The notes: generated by a model not told the origin, from the letters alone. 64,000 nt of DNA from Actinokineospora inagensis DSM 44258 (GCF_000482865.1 NZ_AXWW01000032.1:1-64000); one strand, 5' to 3'. Counted from the stretch's first letter, positions 24,959 to 35,100 are shown. Program-made: numbers and translations.

Positions 24959-26428
24959 ATGCCGGGTGTGGGCGCTGTGATGGTCGAGGACGGGACCTTC
25001 GCCGCTGCCTCGGTCAGGGAGGACGGTGAAGTTCTTCTCCGTGATCCGTTGTCCGGGGAGAAGCTCGCGAGGACCTTCGGCCGGCAGACGGGACGGGTGG
25101 TCGCTGCCGCGCTCGCCCCGGACGGGTCGTGGGTGGCAATCGCCGGGGAGCGAATGGTGCGTGTCTGGGACCCCGCGACCGGCCGTCCCATCGGCGAGCC
25201 GCTGCGCTTCCTCGATCGGTCGGTCTGCGCCGTCGCCCCCGTGCGTCTGCCTGACGGAGGCTCCGCGCTCGCGGTCGGCCTCGTGGACGCGCGCATCCAA
25301 CTATGGGACTTCGTCTCCGGAGTGCTGCTGGGCGAGACCGAGCCGGGCGCCAACAGATTGGGATATGACACCAGCGAGGTTCGAGGCATATGCGCGCTGC
25401 CCGGCCCGGGCGGCCCCCGCGTGGTGGCCAGCAGCAAGTCACGCGGGGTACGCATCTGGACGGTCGCGAACATCCTCGGAAGCTCCCCGCGTGATCAGGA
25501 ATCGGCGGTGAGCGCGCTAGCCGCTGTTCCCCGCCCGGCGGGCGAGCCTCTGCTGGCCTGCGCGTACGGCAACGGAACGCTGGATCTGGCCGACACCGCA
25601 ACCGGTGTGACAGTCCGTGCGCCCAAAATCTTCGACGGAAAAAAGACCCTGGCCGTGGCGGCCGGCATCCATCAGGGCACCAGCGTGATGGCCGCCGCGG
25701 TCGACGGCGGGCTTGTCGTGGTGGATCTCGCCACGGAGCGGATCATCTACAGGAAGAGGCTCGATTGGGGCGTCAGGAGCCCAAAGATCGTACTGACTCC
25801 CGACGGCGGCTCGGTTTTCGCCGCCGCGTACACCTCCCTGTTGGCCATGACCATCAGGGACGAGCAAGGACAGATCACGGTGGTGTCCGACCTGCCGTAC
25901 GTGATCAAAGGCATGGCCCATGTTTCGGTCGGCGACGAAAGCGCGGTTGCCGTCATCCTGGTCGACGGAACGGTTCATCGCTTCAACTCGACCACTCGAG
26001 AGAAGATGGACCCCATTCGTACGCCGTGCAACCGGCCGATAGCGTTGAGTGCCGGGACCATCAGCGACGACCGGCCCGCGCTGATCGCCATCGACGGCGA
26101 AGGGACAATCGTCGTGCTCGATCCGGCCACGGGAGCTCGACTGCTGCCGCCAATCCGGTCCGGTTTCAAGACCTACAGCGCCGCCACCGGCCACAACCGC
26201 CACGGCCAGCTTCTCGCGGCCCTGGGCAGTTCCGACGGCGCCATGACCTTCATCGACATCGAGCAAGGTCGAGAGGTGGCGGCTGCCAAGGCGCATCTGG
26301 GACAGGTCACGCACATAACGGTCGTCGCCCGCACGGATGGACCGCTAATCGTGAGCGGCGGCGCCGACGGTTGCGCCCTGGCCTGGGAGGGCATACCCAG
26401 CCCCGATCGGCCGAGCCGACGGAGTTGA
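24959..26428 (+). CDS. WD40-like beta-propeller protein
   Basis: 489 residues from ATG 24959. At least seven propeller-type repeats are visible, with recurring ends such as MVRVWDPATGRPIGEPL, RIQLWDFVSGVLLGE, GTIVVLDPATGARLLPP and GADGCALAWEG. There is no signal peptide and no catalytic domain. Propellers of this kind bind proteins and often form the sensor half of larger STAND or protease proteins; here the sequence begins straight in a propeller blade (FAAASVREDGEVLLRDPLSG), so an N-terminal domain may have been lost. It lies 34 bases after the membrane protein gene and may belong with it. Confidence 0.65.
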   Translation: MPGVGAVMVEDGTFAAASVREDGEVLLRDPLSGEKLARTFGRQTGRVVAAALAPDGSWVAIAGERMVRVWDPATGRPIGEPLRFLDRSVCAVAPVRLPDGGSALAVGLVDARIQLWDFVSGVLLGETEPGANRLGYDTSEVRGICALPGPGGPRVVASSKSRGVRIWTVANILGSSPRDQESAVSALAAVPRPAGEPLLACAYGNGTLDLADTATGVTVRAPKIFDGKKTLAVAAGIHQGTSVMAAAVDGGLVVVDLATERIIYRKRLDWGVRSPKIVLTPDGGSVFAAAYTSLLAMTIRDEQGQITVVSDLPYVIKGMAHVSVGDESAVAVILVDGTVHRFNSTTREKMDPIRTPCNRPIALSAGTISDDRPALIAIDGEGTIVVLDPATGARLLPPIRSGFKTYSAATGHNRHGQLLAALGSSDGAMTFIDIEQGREVAAAKAHLGQVTHITVVARTDGPLIVSGGADGCALAWEGIPSPDRPSRRS

Positions 26429-26589
26429 TGCTGGGCACGGTCATGCCTCCCTGGCGGGGTGGATCGGTCAGCGGGTGCAAGTGCCTGGTGCCGGGGCGCT
26501 CCCGGCGCCAGGTGGTCGAACGGTGGTGCCATGCGGCTCAGTCGGTCGTGGCCTCGTGCGGAGCCGCCCTCGCCATTCGGGGACTTCAA

Positions 26590-26850
26590 GCGCAGTGCTC
26601 ATCGGCGTCAACGTCACTATCAACGTGAGTCTCATCGTCTTCTCCATTGTCACGCTGGCCAGGCTCGTATTCTTCCGAACCAGGACCGTGTACTGGTCGA
26701 AAATGCTGTCACCGGCTGTGAGCTGCGGGTTTCAGGCAGCTGGCTTGTTGTGGTTGAGCAGTCTTGCGAGGCGTCGTTTGCGCTTGACCTGTCCGGTCGG
26801 GGTGGGCAAGGGGATCACGTTCGGATCGTCGTCGGGTGCTCATAGTCCCT
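26590..26850 (-). mobile_element. Remnant of a DDE transposase (C-terminus and element end)
   Basis: On the minus strand 26835-26732 encodes the tail of an integrase-core transposase: APDDDPNVIPLPTP and then KRKRRLARLLNHNKPAA followed by TGA. Beyond it, GTGACAGCATTTTCGACCAG recurs nearly unchanged after the homologous tail at 43200-43260, so this is a shared element end. The rest of the transposase is missing. Nothing else coding is seen between 26429 and 27702 apart from this remnant and the adjoining repeat. Confidence 0.55.
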
Positions 26851-27530
26851 GACCTGAACATCCTGGAGCAGCGAGCTGCACTTTGATCGTGCCAGTGCTG
26901 AGACCAGGTAATCAGATCAGAGTGAGCTGAGCGGCCGCCCTCGGTGGGCACGTCGTGGTTGTAGAGACGAACGACGGGACATCCTCGGCCTACACCGTGC
27001 GTGCGCCGGGCACACGGTCCACCAAGGTCACGCAGTGTGGCAACATGCAGCGCGTTACCACGTGCTCCAAGCGTCCACCCGCGCCCAGCCGCAGCGCATT
27101 CTTCTACCAGAGCGCGCATCACCGCACCCGCGTGCGGGGAGCACTCCGGGGAGCAAACGGGGAGCAGAAATGCGCTCGAAAAGGCACTGAACAGCATTCA
27201 ACGACTTGAAACGGACTCGCGTTGACCTGCGAAAAGCCATTCTCGCAGGTCAACGCGATATGCTGTACATAGTTCACACATAAGGGCTCTCCGAGCAGCG
27301 CTCAACGAGTCTCAACGACGTCCAACCGCAGGTCAACGGCATCGAGCGACTGGCTCGGGAGCCGTTAGTCGGTGAGCACTTAGTCATCACCACGGTCTCG
27401 GCCGCCGCAGTCAGCACCTACCAGCCGCAGTAGCCACCGACGCCCAGTCACGACCCCTTCCGATCGCACACGACCCGCCCCGGCAGCCTAACCCGTAGGT
27501 CAGAGGCATCGAGCCGAGTTTTGAGCCCCG
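26848..27530 (+). repeat. Diverged repeat copy 2 (long form)
   Basis: The left part (26848-27200) is matched in inverted orientation at 31535-31960: shared blocks include CCCTGACCTGAACATCC, CCCTCGGTGGGCACGTCG, CACCAAGGTCACGCAG and GGGGAGCAAACGGGGAGCAG. The right part (27145-27530) matches 10275-10660 in direct orientation. Thus the pair 26.85-27.25 and 31.49-31.96 kb forms long inverted repeats around the genes at 27.7-31.2 kb. One frame in the left part ends GEQTGSRNALEKALN, reminiscent of an actinobacterial integrase tail (tentative). Confidence 0.6.
27218..27257. terminator. 15-bp hairpin in repeat copy 2
   Basis: CGCGTTGACCTGCGA (27218-27232), a 10-base loop and the exact complement TCGCAGGTCAACGCG (27243-27257). 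It sits 40 bases after the GGGAGCAGAAATGCGCTC block, like the hairpin of copy 1. It differs from copy 1 at paired positions, so base pairing is kept. Terminator or recombinase site. Confidence 0.5.
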
Positions 27531-27702
27531 CAGGTCAAGCCCTCCCTGTGCTACGTCACCGTCCCCGAGGTCTGATCTTCGTTGAGGGGCGGCAGATGAA
27601 CCATCAACGAGGACCTCGACGGTTGGTGCTGCCCCCCGGGCGCCGTTCGTGTTGAATGGGCCCCGCCGCCGCCCGCCCACCCGCCACGATCTGAGGTGCT
27701 CC

Positions 27703-28323
27703 ATGACTGCTTCCGTACTCGGTGCCGCGGTCCGTGCAGCATCAAGTCCATCGTGGACGGATGCGACCGCTGTCACGGTAGTGCGGTTGACGGGCAGGCC
27801 CGTGGGGCTCGCCCACGTGGTAGACGAACCGGAAGTGGCTCGTAGGCGGGAGTTCGCGCCCGCTCCGGCGATGTCCTTGGACGTCCTCAACTGCCTGATG
27901 GGTCTGCCGGTAGGACTGCCGGTTGCGACAGCGGATCTGACCGAGCGTGAGCGTGTCGCCGTCCGTGAGGCGCCCGCCCACGCCGTCGAAGTCCACCAGG
28001 GTGGTGTGGTGCGTCACGCCGTGGCGCCGGTGGCGGTCGAGCTGGCGTTGATCGCGGCACGCGACTGGCGGGTGGGCCTGCGGAGCGCGGGGGCGTTCGC
28101 GCCGTTCTGTGCCCGGGCTGTCCTGCTCACAACGCTTCCCTCTGACGAGGACGAGTTGCGTGAGCAGGCGCTGAGATTCGGCGTGGGCGTGTTCACCTCC
28201 ATCGCGAGCGAACAGGCGGTGTTCTCTGAGCCGCGACCCTATGCGCGGCGACGCCACACGGCGGCGCAGTGGAAGTTCGCCGAGGATGTGTACAGCGCTC
28301 TCAAGGAACAGGGAAGCGCGTAG
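27703..28323 (+). CDS. Unknown protein, convergent with the TGT-like gene
   Basis: 206 residues from ATG 27703, with GAGGTG upstream. The sequence is alanine/valine-rich but soluble-looking (AVTVVRLTGRPVGLAHVVDE, HAVAPVAVELALIAARDWRV, EDELREQALRFGVGVFTSIA). No motif recognised. Its last 23 bases overlap the end of the TGT-like gene on the other strand. It sits in the same inverted-repeat-bounded segment as the TGT-like/ImmA pair, so it may have travelled with it. Function unknown. Confidence 0.6.
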   Translation: MTASVLGAAVRAASSPSWTDATAVTVVRLTGRPVGLAHVVDEPEVARRREFAPAPAMSLDVLNCLMGLPVGLPVATADLTERERVAVREAPAHAVEVHQGGVVRHAVAPVAVELALIAARDWRVGLRSAGAFAPFCARAVLLTTLPSDEDELREQALRFGVGVFTSIASEQAVFSEPRPYARRRHTAAQWKFAEDVYSALKEQGSA

Positions 28324-29515
28324 GCCTCGGGCCGGAAGGCCAAGGGGGCAGTTGAGCCCATGCCCGCAACGGGCGGGACACCTTGAACGCGTCCGGGATC
28401 TCGATTAGCTCGTTGACGGCCATCCGCGCCTCGACCGCCACTTCACACCGGTGCTTCCACCACCAGGTGCGGTCGGCCAGCGAGGCACACGACCGCATCT
28501 CCTCGCACCACTCGGACCATACGTGCACACCATGTGCGTGCGCGGCGACAGTGTCCTCACGGCCAAGGAAACCATCTAGTCCGCGGCCGAGGCAGGAGAC
28601 GCAGTCGCACGTGGGCGGCGGCGTGTTCGCGAACCGCTCCGCGAGGAGACTGCCCTTGTGGAAGGACATGAGGGCGGGGTAGAGCACGCTGGGTGATGGA
28701 TCCTGTGCACGCGCACGGGATGGCTCCCCCGGCGAGACGATGTGCCGATGGCTGCCACCGGTGCCGATCGACGCGACGAAGGCGCCGTGGCACATCGCGT
28801 CCAACGCGGTGAGGTCGGTACGGAAAACACCCACGTGCCCACCCTCGGAGACCAGGCGCCGCAAGTTGGGAACCGCCGACTTGTGACTGGCCACGGGGTC
28901 GCCCTGGCCACCGAGGAACACCACCTTCGGCGCCTGCGTCCGCGACAGGATCGCCAGCAACTGCGGGAAGTGCTCGTCTTTGAGCCACGCCGCATCAATG
29001 GGCACGCTGAGCAGCACGTCATCACGGTCGAGCACGGCGACCTGCGCGACGGCGGCTTTGAGCGGCTCGCTCTCACCCACGTGGAGGTAGCCGGTCGGCG
29101 TCATCGCGACCGAGGCTCCACTTTCCCGCTGCTGCCGGAGCACGTCGTCCAGCGACACCGAGAACAACCCATCGCCCTCGGGTAGGACGAAGGGGACGTC
29201 CGGCGTCGCTTCAGCCTTCTTGTAGCCTTCTGGGTCGGCGATCAAGATTCCCCTGTACCCGCCGTCCCGCAGTTTCCGGACTCCGCGAAGGGCCATCACA
29301 CCACCCAGCACCAAGCCGGGAGCGGACGGCGGGAGGCTGGGTAGCAGGCGGGCCCCCGCCTCGTACGAGGCGTGCACGAGCACCTGATCGGTCAGCGCGG
29401 CGACGGCCCCGCCGGGAGCGACCGGTCCGGGGCACCGAGCGAGCGCGGTGATGTCCGTGGAGTCGGTGGGTGGGCGCGGGGCGGGTACATCCGCCCGTGG
29501 CGTGTTGTCGGTCAT
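28301..29515 (-). CDS. TGT-fold (tRNA-guanine transglycosylase-like) protein
   Basis: 404 residues; ATG 29515 overlaps the upstream stop (ATGA). The C-terminal half has CDCVSC followed by several histidines 18-23 residues later (AAHAHGVHVWSEW), matching the zinc site CxCxxCx(n)H of tRNA-guanine transglycosylases. The N-terminal half looks like a TIM barrel (LVLGGVMALRGVRKLRDGGY, GILIADPEGYKK, PKVVFLGGQGDPVASHK). TGT-fold enzymes exchange guanine for a 7-deazaguanine base in tRNA or, for DpdA, in DNA. I cannot confirm the catalytic aspartates, and no preQ0 synthesis genes are seen in the window, so substrate and activity are open. Paired with an HTH-ImmA/IrrE gene. Confidence 0.55.
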   Translation of the reverse strand: MTDNTPRADVPAPRPPTDSTDITALARCPGPVAPGGAVAALTDQVLVHASYEAGARLLPSLPPSAPGLVLGGVMALRGVRKLRDGGYRGILIADPEGYKKAEATPDVPFVLPEGDGLFSVSLDDVLRQQRESGASVAMTPTGYLHVGESEPLKAAVAQVAVLDRDDVLLSVPIDAAWLKDEHFPQLLAILSRTQAPKVVFLGGQGDPVASHKSAVPNLRRLVSEGGHVGVFRTDLTALDAMCHGAFVASIGTGGSHRHIVSPGEPSRARAQDPSPSVLYPALMSFHKGSLLAERFANTPPPTCDCVSCLGRGLDGFLGREDTVAAHAHGVHVWSEWCEEMRSCASLADRTWWWKHRCEVAVEARMAVNELIEIPDAFKVSRPLRAWAQLPPWPSGPRPTRFPVP

Positions 29516-30687
29516 GAAAGCACCTCGTACAGAGGGGAACAGGTGGCACGCGGGTTCCCACCCAGAGGCGGGCGGTAGAGCGAGTCGAACTCTTCCCGGT
29601 TGAGCAGGACGAGTTCGGCGAGGTCGTCAGGGGTCCGGTCGGCGTCGAGGTGCCACCGCACGATGTCGGGCACCGCGCCGGGTCTCTCGGCGTCCAGGGG
29701 GTCCGGCTCGGTGGTCCGGAACCCGAGGCTGGTCATCTCCACGGCCAGGTTGCGGTACTGCCAGTCGGTGATCTTTCCCAGAGTGTGGGCTCTGCGCATC
29801 AACGCCCACACCGATACCCTCCAGCGCCTCTTGAGTTCGATGAGTGCCCGCAGGTCGTTGGCCGCTCCCAAGTCGTCGCGGATGTCCTTGGCGGGCATGA
29901 GGAGCTCGGCGGCAAACCGGTCCGCCTGCCGCTCCTGGTCCGGGTGCGGCATCGAGTGCATAACCATGTGGCCCAGCTCGTGCGCGAGGGTGAACCGCTG
30001 TCTGTCTCCCGGGGTGCCCGCGTTGAGCAGCACGACCGGGTCCTCATCGGGGACGAAGCAGCTCACCGCGTCGACCGGCACACTCGTGTTCCCGGAATCG
30101 AGGGGGACCGGTGGCAGCAACTCCCTGGTCAGCACCAACCCACCCGCTCGTTCCACAGCCCCGACCACCGAGTCCAGTGGTCCCGCGGGGAGCCCCCACT
30201 CGGCCCGGACAAGGCGGGCGGCGTCTTCCGGTGAGGTGAAGTCGTCAACGTCGACGCGCGGAACCGCCAACTCTGCACACCTGGGGACGCCTGCCACCAG
30301 CCGCCGTAGCTGTGTCCTGCTCAGGTGCAGCAATGCGTGGATGCGGCGCAGCTCCAAGGCGGGCGCGGCCTGCTTCTTGCGGTGGTGGATCAGACCGACC
30401 CCGGCGCCCATCTCGGCCTCGGCGCGGGTCAGCAACCCGACTGGGTAGCCGAGCGCGGAGGCGAACAGCTCCAGCCGGTCACCGGTCACCGTGAGCCTGC
30501 CACTCTCGGCGCGACTGACGTACGCCTGACTCACCTTCGATCCAGGCCCCTCCAGCGCCTGCATCGCGGCGGCGACCTCGCCCTGCCGAAGCCCTCGCGA
30601 CTCGCGCGCGATCACCAGCATGCGAGCCTGCGCGACGCCCTCGTCCATCAGCTTCCGCCAACCTTCGATCCACAAATGAGTCCTCAC
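29512..30687 (-). CDS. HTH (XRE) - ImmA/IrrE metallopeptidase regulator
   Basis: 391 residues from GTG 30687, with GAGGTG 6 bases upstream; 35 further upstream codons look non-coding. Residues about 22-80 are an XRE-type HTH (ARESRGLRQGEVAAAMQALE, KVSQAYVSRAESGRL). The middle holds the zinc peptidase motif HELGH at about 236-240 with ERQADRFAAELLMP downstream (third ligand Glu/Asp). ImmA/IrrE proteins cleave repressors in response to DNA damage or mobile-element signals; fused to an HTH the protein may both bind DNA and be proteolytically controlled. It is the first gene of a two-gene operon with the TGT-like gene, which it probably regulates (inference). Confidence 0.8.
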   Translation of the reverse strand: MRTHLWIEGWRKLMDEGVAQARMLVIARESRGLRQGEVAAAMQALEGPGSKVSQAYVSRAESGRLTVTGDRLELFASALGYPVGLLTRAEAEMGAGVGLIHHRKKQAAPALELRRIHALLHLSRTQLRRLVAGVPRCAELAVPRVDVDDFTSPEDAARLVRAEWGLPAGPLDSVVGAVERAGGLVLTRELLPPVPLDSGNTSVPVDAVSCFVPDEDPVVLLNAGTPGDRQRFTLAHELGHMVMHSMPHPDQERQADRFAAELLMPAKDIRDDLGAANDLRALIELKRRWRVSVWALMRRAHTLGKITDWQYRNLAVEMTSLGFRTTEPDPLDAERPGAVPDIVRWHLDADRTPDDLAELVLLNREEFDSLYRPPLGGNPRATCSPLYEVLS

Positions 30688-30819
30688 GATAGCACCTCGG
30701 ATTATACGGCGCGACGTGCAACAGTCAGCGGCGTCCGCGCACCCACCACACGGCCGCGCCCGTCGGGGGTGTGGTGCCGAAGTCAATCGCACCTGGTCGC
30801 GAGTACGGGTCGAGATCTC

Positions 30820-31200
30820 TCAGCGCCCACCGGTCCGGGAGCTTTCGGACGCGCTTGTCAGCATCGCGTTCAGCACAGCCCCGCCCTTGACGTCTGGGAG
30901 GGCGCCCAGCAGCGCCGCCGCAGTGCTACGTGGCAGGGTGCCTAGGAGATCGGCAGCCTGCTGAGCGGGCAACATAGCGAGGATTTCCGCCGCTGGGACC
31001 GCGCCCTCCTTGGGGCCTGCCGATACCTCAGCGTGCTCGTGTTTGAGGTCTGGCCTGATGCGGTGATACTCGGCGACGGCCCACGCTTCCCGCCATGTCG
31101 GCAGCTTCCGCCACGACGGCGTGTCACCACTCGGCTGGAGATCGGTCTCAGCGAACGGCTCGTCGACATTCCCCTCGTCGGGTGCTCCGGGGGCCTTGGA
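30820..31200 (-). pseudogene. Unknown gene cut by an IS5-type insertion
   Basis: A minus-strand frame ending at 30820 keeps coding character back to about 31200 (PSWRKLPTWREAWAVAEYHR, AAEILAMLPAQQAADLLGTL, STAAALLGALPDVKGGAVLN). The helical LPxxxAAxLLxxLP units resemble the repeats seen in MgtE-type N-terminal domains. Its 5' part is missing: at about 31200 the sequence becomes the left end and transposase start of an insertion sequence. The gene is therefore an inactive fragment. Confidence 0.5.
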
Positions 31201-31490
31201 CCGTGTCCCACATGGTGGCCTGTCGTTGAGTTGATCATGGTTGAGGGGCGTTGGTCGTGGATCGTTCCGGAGGGGTTGTGGGAGCTGGCGCGTCCGCTGC
31301 TGCCTGCGGAGAAGGTGCGTCCGCAGGGTGGTGGGGTGCGGAACATCGAAGACGAGGCTGTGTTTGCCGCGATCGTGTACGTGGTGGTGTCGGAGTGTGC
31401 GTGGCGGGGGTTGCCGCCGTGTTTCGGGGCGTCGAAGTCGACGGTGCACCGTCGGTTCGTGATCTGGGCCAGGGCGGGCGTGTGGGCCCG
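31198..31490 (+). mobile_element. Truncated IS5-family insertion sequence (transposase N-terminus)
   Basis: ATG 31237 opens a transposase start with IS5-type DUF4096 features: GLWELARPLLPAEKVRPQGG, DEAVFAAIVYVVVSECAWRG and FGASKSTVHRRFVIWARAGV. The similarity stops near 31485 where the hairpin and repeat copy 3 begin, so most of the transposase, including the catalytic core, is gone. GACCGTGTCCCACATGGTGG near 31198 is probably the left terminal repeat. The element was cut by the repeat or by a later deletion. Confidence 0.65.
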
Positions 31491-31524
31491 GCGAGTTCAG
31501 ACGGTGGAAGCATCTGAACTCGCC
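31490..31524. terminator. 12-bp hairpin at the edge of repeat copy 3
   Basis: GGCGAGTTCAGA (31490-31501), an 11-base loop and the exact complement TCTGAACTCGCC (31513-31524). It stands where copies 1 and 2 have their hairpins relative to the GGGAGCAG block, but its stem sequence is unrelated. This argues that a stem-loop at this place matters, or that the element end differs by copy. Confidence 0.45.
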
Positions 31525-31960
31525 CACGTGTACGTTCAAAGGTGCTGAATGCAGTTCAGCGCAGTTTGGAGCGTATTTCTGCTCCCCGTTTGCTCCCCGG
31601 TGCGCTCCACGCACGGGGGCGCCGTGATACGCGCTCTAGTAGAAGAATGCGCGGTGGCTGGGCGTAGGTGGACGTTAGAGTACGTGCTAGGGCGCTGGAT
31701 GCTGCCGCGCTGCGTGACCTTGGTGGGCGTAGTGCCCGCCGCGCACCGTGTGGGCTATGGGTGTCCCGTCGTTCGTCTCTACAACCACCGACGTGCCCAC
31801 CGAGGGTAGCCGCTCGGCTCACACTGATCAGCTTACCCGGTCTCAGCGCTGGCACGATCTCAATATGTCGCGTCCGGTACTCGGTGGTTTGATCAAAAGT
31901 TCAGATCGCTGCGCCTGGATGTTCAGGTCAGGGCTGCTGAGTCAAGTTTTGGAACCTCAC
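31525..31960 (-). repeat. Diverged repeat copy 3 (inverted relative to copy 2)
   Basis: Read on the minus strand this matches 26848-27200: GGGGAGCAAACGGGGAGCAG (31602-31583 region), CCACCAAGGTCACGCAGC, CCCTCGGTGGGCACGTCG and CCCTGACCTGAACATCC. A partial fourth copy in the same orientation as this one lies at 43320-43480. No gene is supported here. Confidence 0.55.
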
Positions 31961-31968
31961 GCGGGTGG

Positions 31969-32130
31969 AACGCATTCGCCGAAGGCTGGGTCAGCTCGCT
32001 GTTACGCGAATGCACCAGCCGACTGCTCATCACGAGCGGCCACTTCTAGAACGTACTGGATGTCCATGTCGAGCATTACAATGCCAACCGCAGCCACCAC
32101 GGTCGCAGCATGAGACTACGAGCACCCGAC
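31969..32130 (+). mobile_element. Remnant of a DDE (integrase-core) transposase
   Basis: The plus-strand frame from 31969 reads NAFAEGWVSSLLRECTSRLL, then an in-frame TAG, then VLDVHVEHYNANRSHHG and LRAPDDNR. This is the end of an integrase-core transposase of the kind where RECTDRLL and EHYNxHRPH are standard. It is clearly dead. The same tail, decayed differently, occurs at 42960-43215 and 26732-26835. Confidence 0.6.
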
Positions 32131-32151
32131 GACAACCGGAACGGAGGGTTG

Positions 32152-35100
32152 TCAGGGCAGATCGAGCACGTGGTTGGTCGCCATGGCGAACAGATCGGCG
32201 AAGCGCATGCGTGTCGGTTCGGGGAGGTCTGACAACAGTCGGCGGGCTTGGTTCGCCCAGACGCCGACCGCGAGTGGTGCGCTGGTGGTCAGGCCGGTGA
32301 ACCGGTCGAGCAGGATTTCCAAGCGCCGTTCGGCGGGGAGCTCGGAGAGGGTCAGCGCGCGCTCCACCGAGGGGTCCGGTCGCTGCTGCACCACTGTCAG
32401 CACGACGCTGAAGATCTCCTCATCGGCGGGGAAGGCCAGGCACAACCCGGCGGCCAGACGGGTCCGGTTGAGCGGCGCATCGAAATCGGCGTTCGCGAGT
32501 CTGGCCAGTGCGAGTTCGGCAAAGGTCTCCCGAGTCGCCACCAAGGCTACCTTCCTGGTGAGTTGAACGTCGACCTCGCCGAGCAAAGCTCGCTTGGTGA
32601 GATCCAGAAGACCGACGCGGATCTGCGGCGATGTCTCCAGGACAGGGTCTTCCAACAGCATCTGCACCGCGAGTTCGGTCGCCGGACCGGTGGTGCGCAA
32701 CGCCGCGGCGATGGCGTCGGCGGAGTCCAGCGAGGGGATGCCCACCGGGCGGTAGAGATCCCCGACCATCTCGGCCATGGCCGTCTCCACCCAAGGAACG
32801 CTGGCTCCGATCGCGTTGAGCAGGGTGCGCACGCCGATCCGGACGCTGTCGTCCGGGTCGACGCGGGCGAGGTGGGACAGTGCGCCGAAGGTGTCGCGGT
32901 CGATGTCGTTGCCGTGGTCTGCCACCAGCCCGCTGGCGGCGGCCAGGCGGACCGCGCCGTCGTCGGCGTGGAGCCGGTCGCGCAGCGCTGTCCGTCCCGC
33001 TCGGCTGCGGGTCCAGCCGACCTGTCGAGCCAACTGCTCGGAGTCGGGGCGGCCTTCGTAGCGCCGGAGCAAGGGGGCTGTGTCCGACTCCTCGAGCGCG
33101 GCCAACGCCGCGGCGTCCTCCGCTCCCACCGGCAGTCCCTTGCTCAGCCTGCGCCGCAGGGCGGCCTGCGCCGCGGGCGGATCGACCCGGTACAGCGCGG
33201 CGGCGGCTCCGACCGCGTCCGCGACGCTGCCCACGGTCGAGGCGAGAAGGGTCAAACCCGGGGTTCCGCTCCAGGCCAAGGCTTCCCAGGTCGTCGGGTC
33301 GGACGGGTCGTGTCGCGCGGCCAGTACCACGCTGACGACCTCGGCCTGGTCGACAAGGTCGGTTCCCGCCACCGACTCGGCCAATGCGGTCGACGAGATG
33401 AATCCGGCGGTGTGCAACCGCCACAACGCCGCCACGGCTCCGGCGATCTCGTCGGTCTCCGCGGTGCTCCCCGAGTTCACCAGGACCGAGGTGTACCAAC
33501 CCAGACCGTCACCGCGCTCGGCAATCCACCGCCACACCACCGGCCCGATCCTGCTCTCCACCGGCTTCTCGTGGTCCATCCCCAAGGTGAAGTCGAGAAC
33601 CCCGCTCCATTCCGGGCTGAGCCAGCAGCGCCGCTCCAGCAGGTCGCGCACCTGCCCCTCGGACAGCTTTCCCATCCGTTCCGCGGCGAGGAACTCGTGG
33701 ACGCTGCGATGCACCCACAGCACCGATCCCTCGCCCAGCGGAGCGGCGCGCGCCGCGGCCCCCGAGTGCACCAGGAGCCCGATCGTGCGCACCACGCTCC
33801 ACGTTCGGCTGCGCCCGCCGAACCGCTCCAGGTCAGCGCCCGCCAGGATCGTCTCGCAGTCCGCGGGCGCAATGTCGTCGCCAGGTCGAACCGCCTGCGG
33901 CCATGTGCCAGGCCAGCTCCATTAGCGCGCGGTGGAGCTGGCCGCGGTGGGCCGGGTCCTGGTGCGGTGAGCCTGACGGGGTTGAGCCGGGCTTCCACTG
34001 ACGACTGAGGAACCGCCCCAAGACCTGCCGGTACAACTCGGAGCGCGTCTGCGCCACGGTCTCTTCCTCCGCCACCCAGGCGCAGAACGCCGCGATCAAC
34101 GGGACGTGCACGAAGCGGCGCAACGGTGAGCGAGGCGCGATCGCGGGCAACAGCCGTTGTTCAGGCAGTGGCTGTCCGCGATAGCGGAACCACGCCCGCC
34201 AGAGGTGGCGCACCTGGGTTTCCGCCAGCACACCGAGTTCGAAGTACCGCGGTGCGGAGTACTCTAGGTCGCCGTCCGCGTCGGCGACCCCGAAGGGGTC
34301 CGAGTAGCCGGTCGGCCGGGAAGCGAGCACCAGCCTGGGCCCGCCGGGGTGAACGACCAGACCGTGCAACCACCGCACCGCCTGCCGGGCCGCCTCCCGG
34401 TGGTCGTCGTCGAACACCTCGTCCCAGGCGTCCACGAGCACGTGAACGCCGCTCTGCTCACCCAGCAACCGATCCTCGAGGTAGTCGCGGAGTCTGGCGT
34501 CAAGGGTGAACCCGCTCTCCCTCAGCGGCAGCATCGCCGCGCCGAGCACTGCGTTCGACGGTGCCTTCCCCGCGGCCCAGTGGGCGGCGAGCTCGGCGGC
34601 ATGGGTGAACAGCGGAAGGACGAGTTCGTCCACCGGAGCACCGGACTCCAGCGCCGCCAACGCCGAGCGGGCGAGTTGTCTGCCGTGGTGCCTCAGCAGC
34701 CACGTTTTCCCGTAGCCCGCGTCTGCTAACACCACGGCCACAGCGACCTCTTCCACGGCGCGGTTCCAGCTCACATCGCCCTGCCGGGTATCCCGGAAGC
34801 CGAAGGAGGGGCCACCGTCGACCCGGCGTTCGGGGATCTCATCCCACGCGGTGACCATGCGCTGCTCGAAGTTCGCGTCGATATCGGGATCCGGGAGCCA
34901 GGCCATCGTCCGGCCGAGGACATCGATCACGGCGCCCAGGTAGTGCCGGATCTCGGCGGCGACCTCCTCTGCGGTGGCCTTCTCCGCGTCTCCTGGCGGC
35001 TTCGGCAGAGTGCCTCCGTGGGCGACGAAGTCCGACACCGCGTGGTGGTAGTCGACCCATTGCGCGACGTCCTCGTCGGTGCCGCCGCAGGCGCTGATGA

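Noticed and set aside
33477-33998. Third frame across the STAND frameshift (RFDLATTLRPRTARR...) as an alternative gene
   Set aside because: It is Arg/Trp/Ser-rich and overlaps the in-frame STAND continuation, which has the expected helical repeat pattern.
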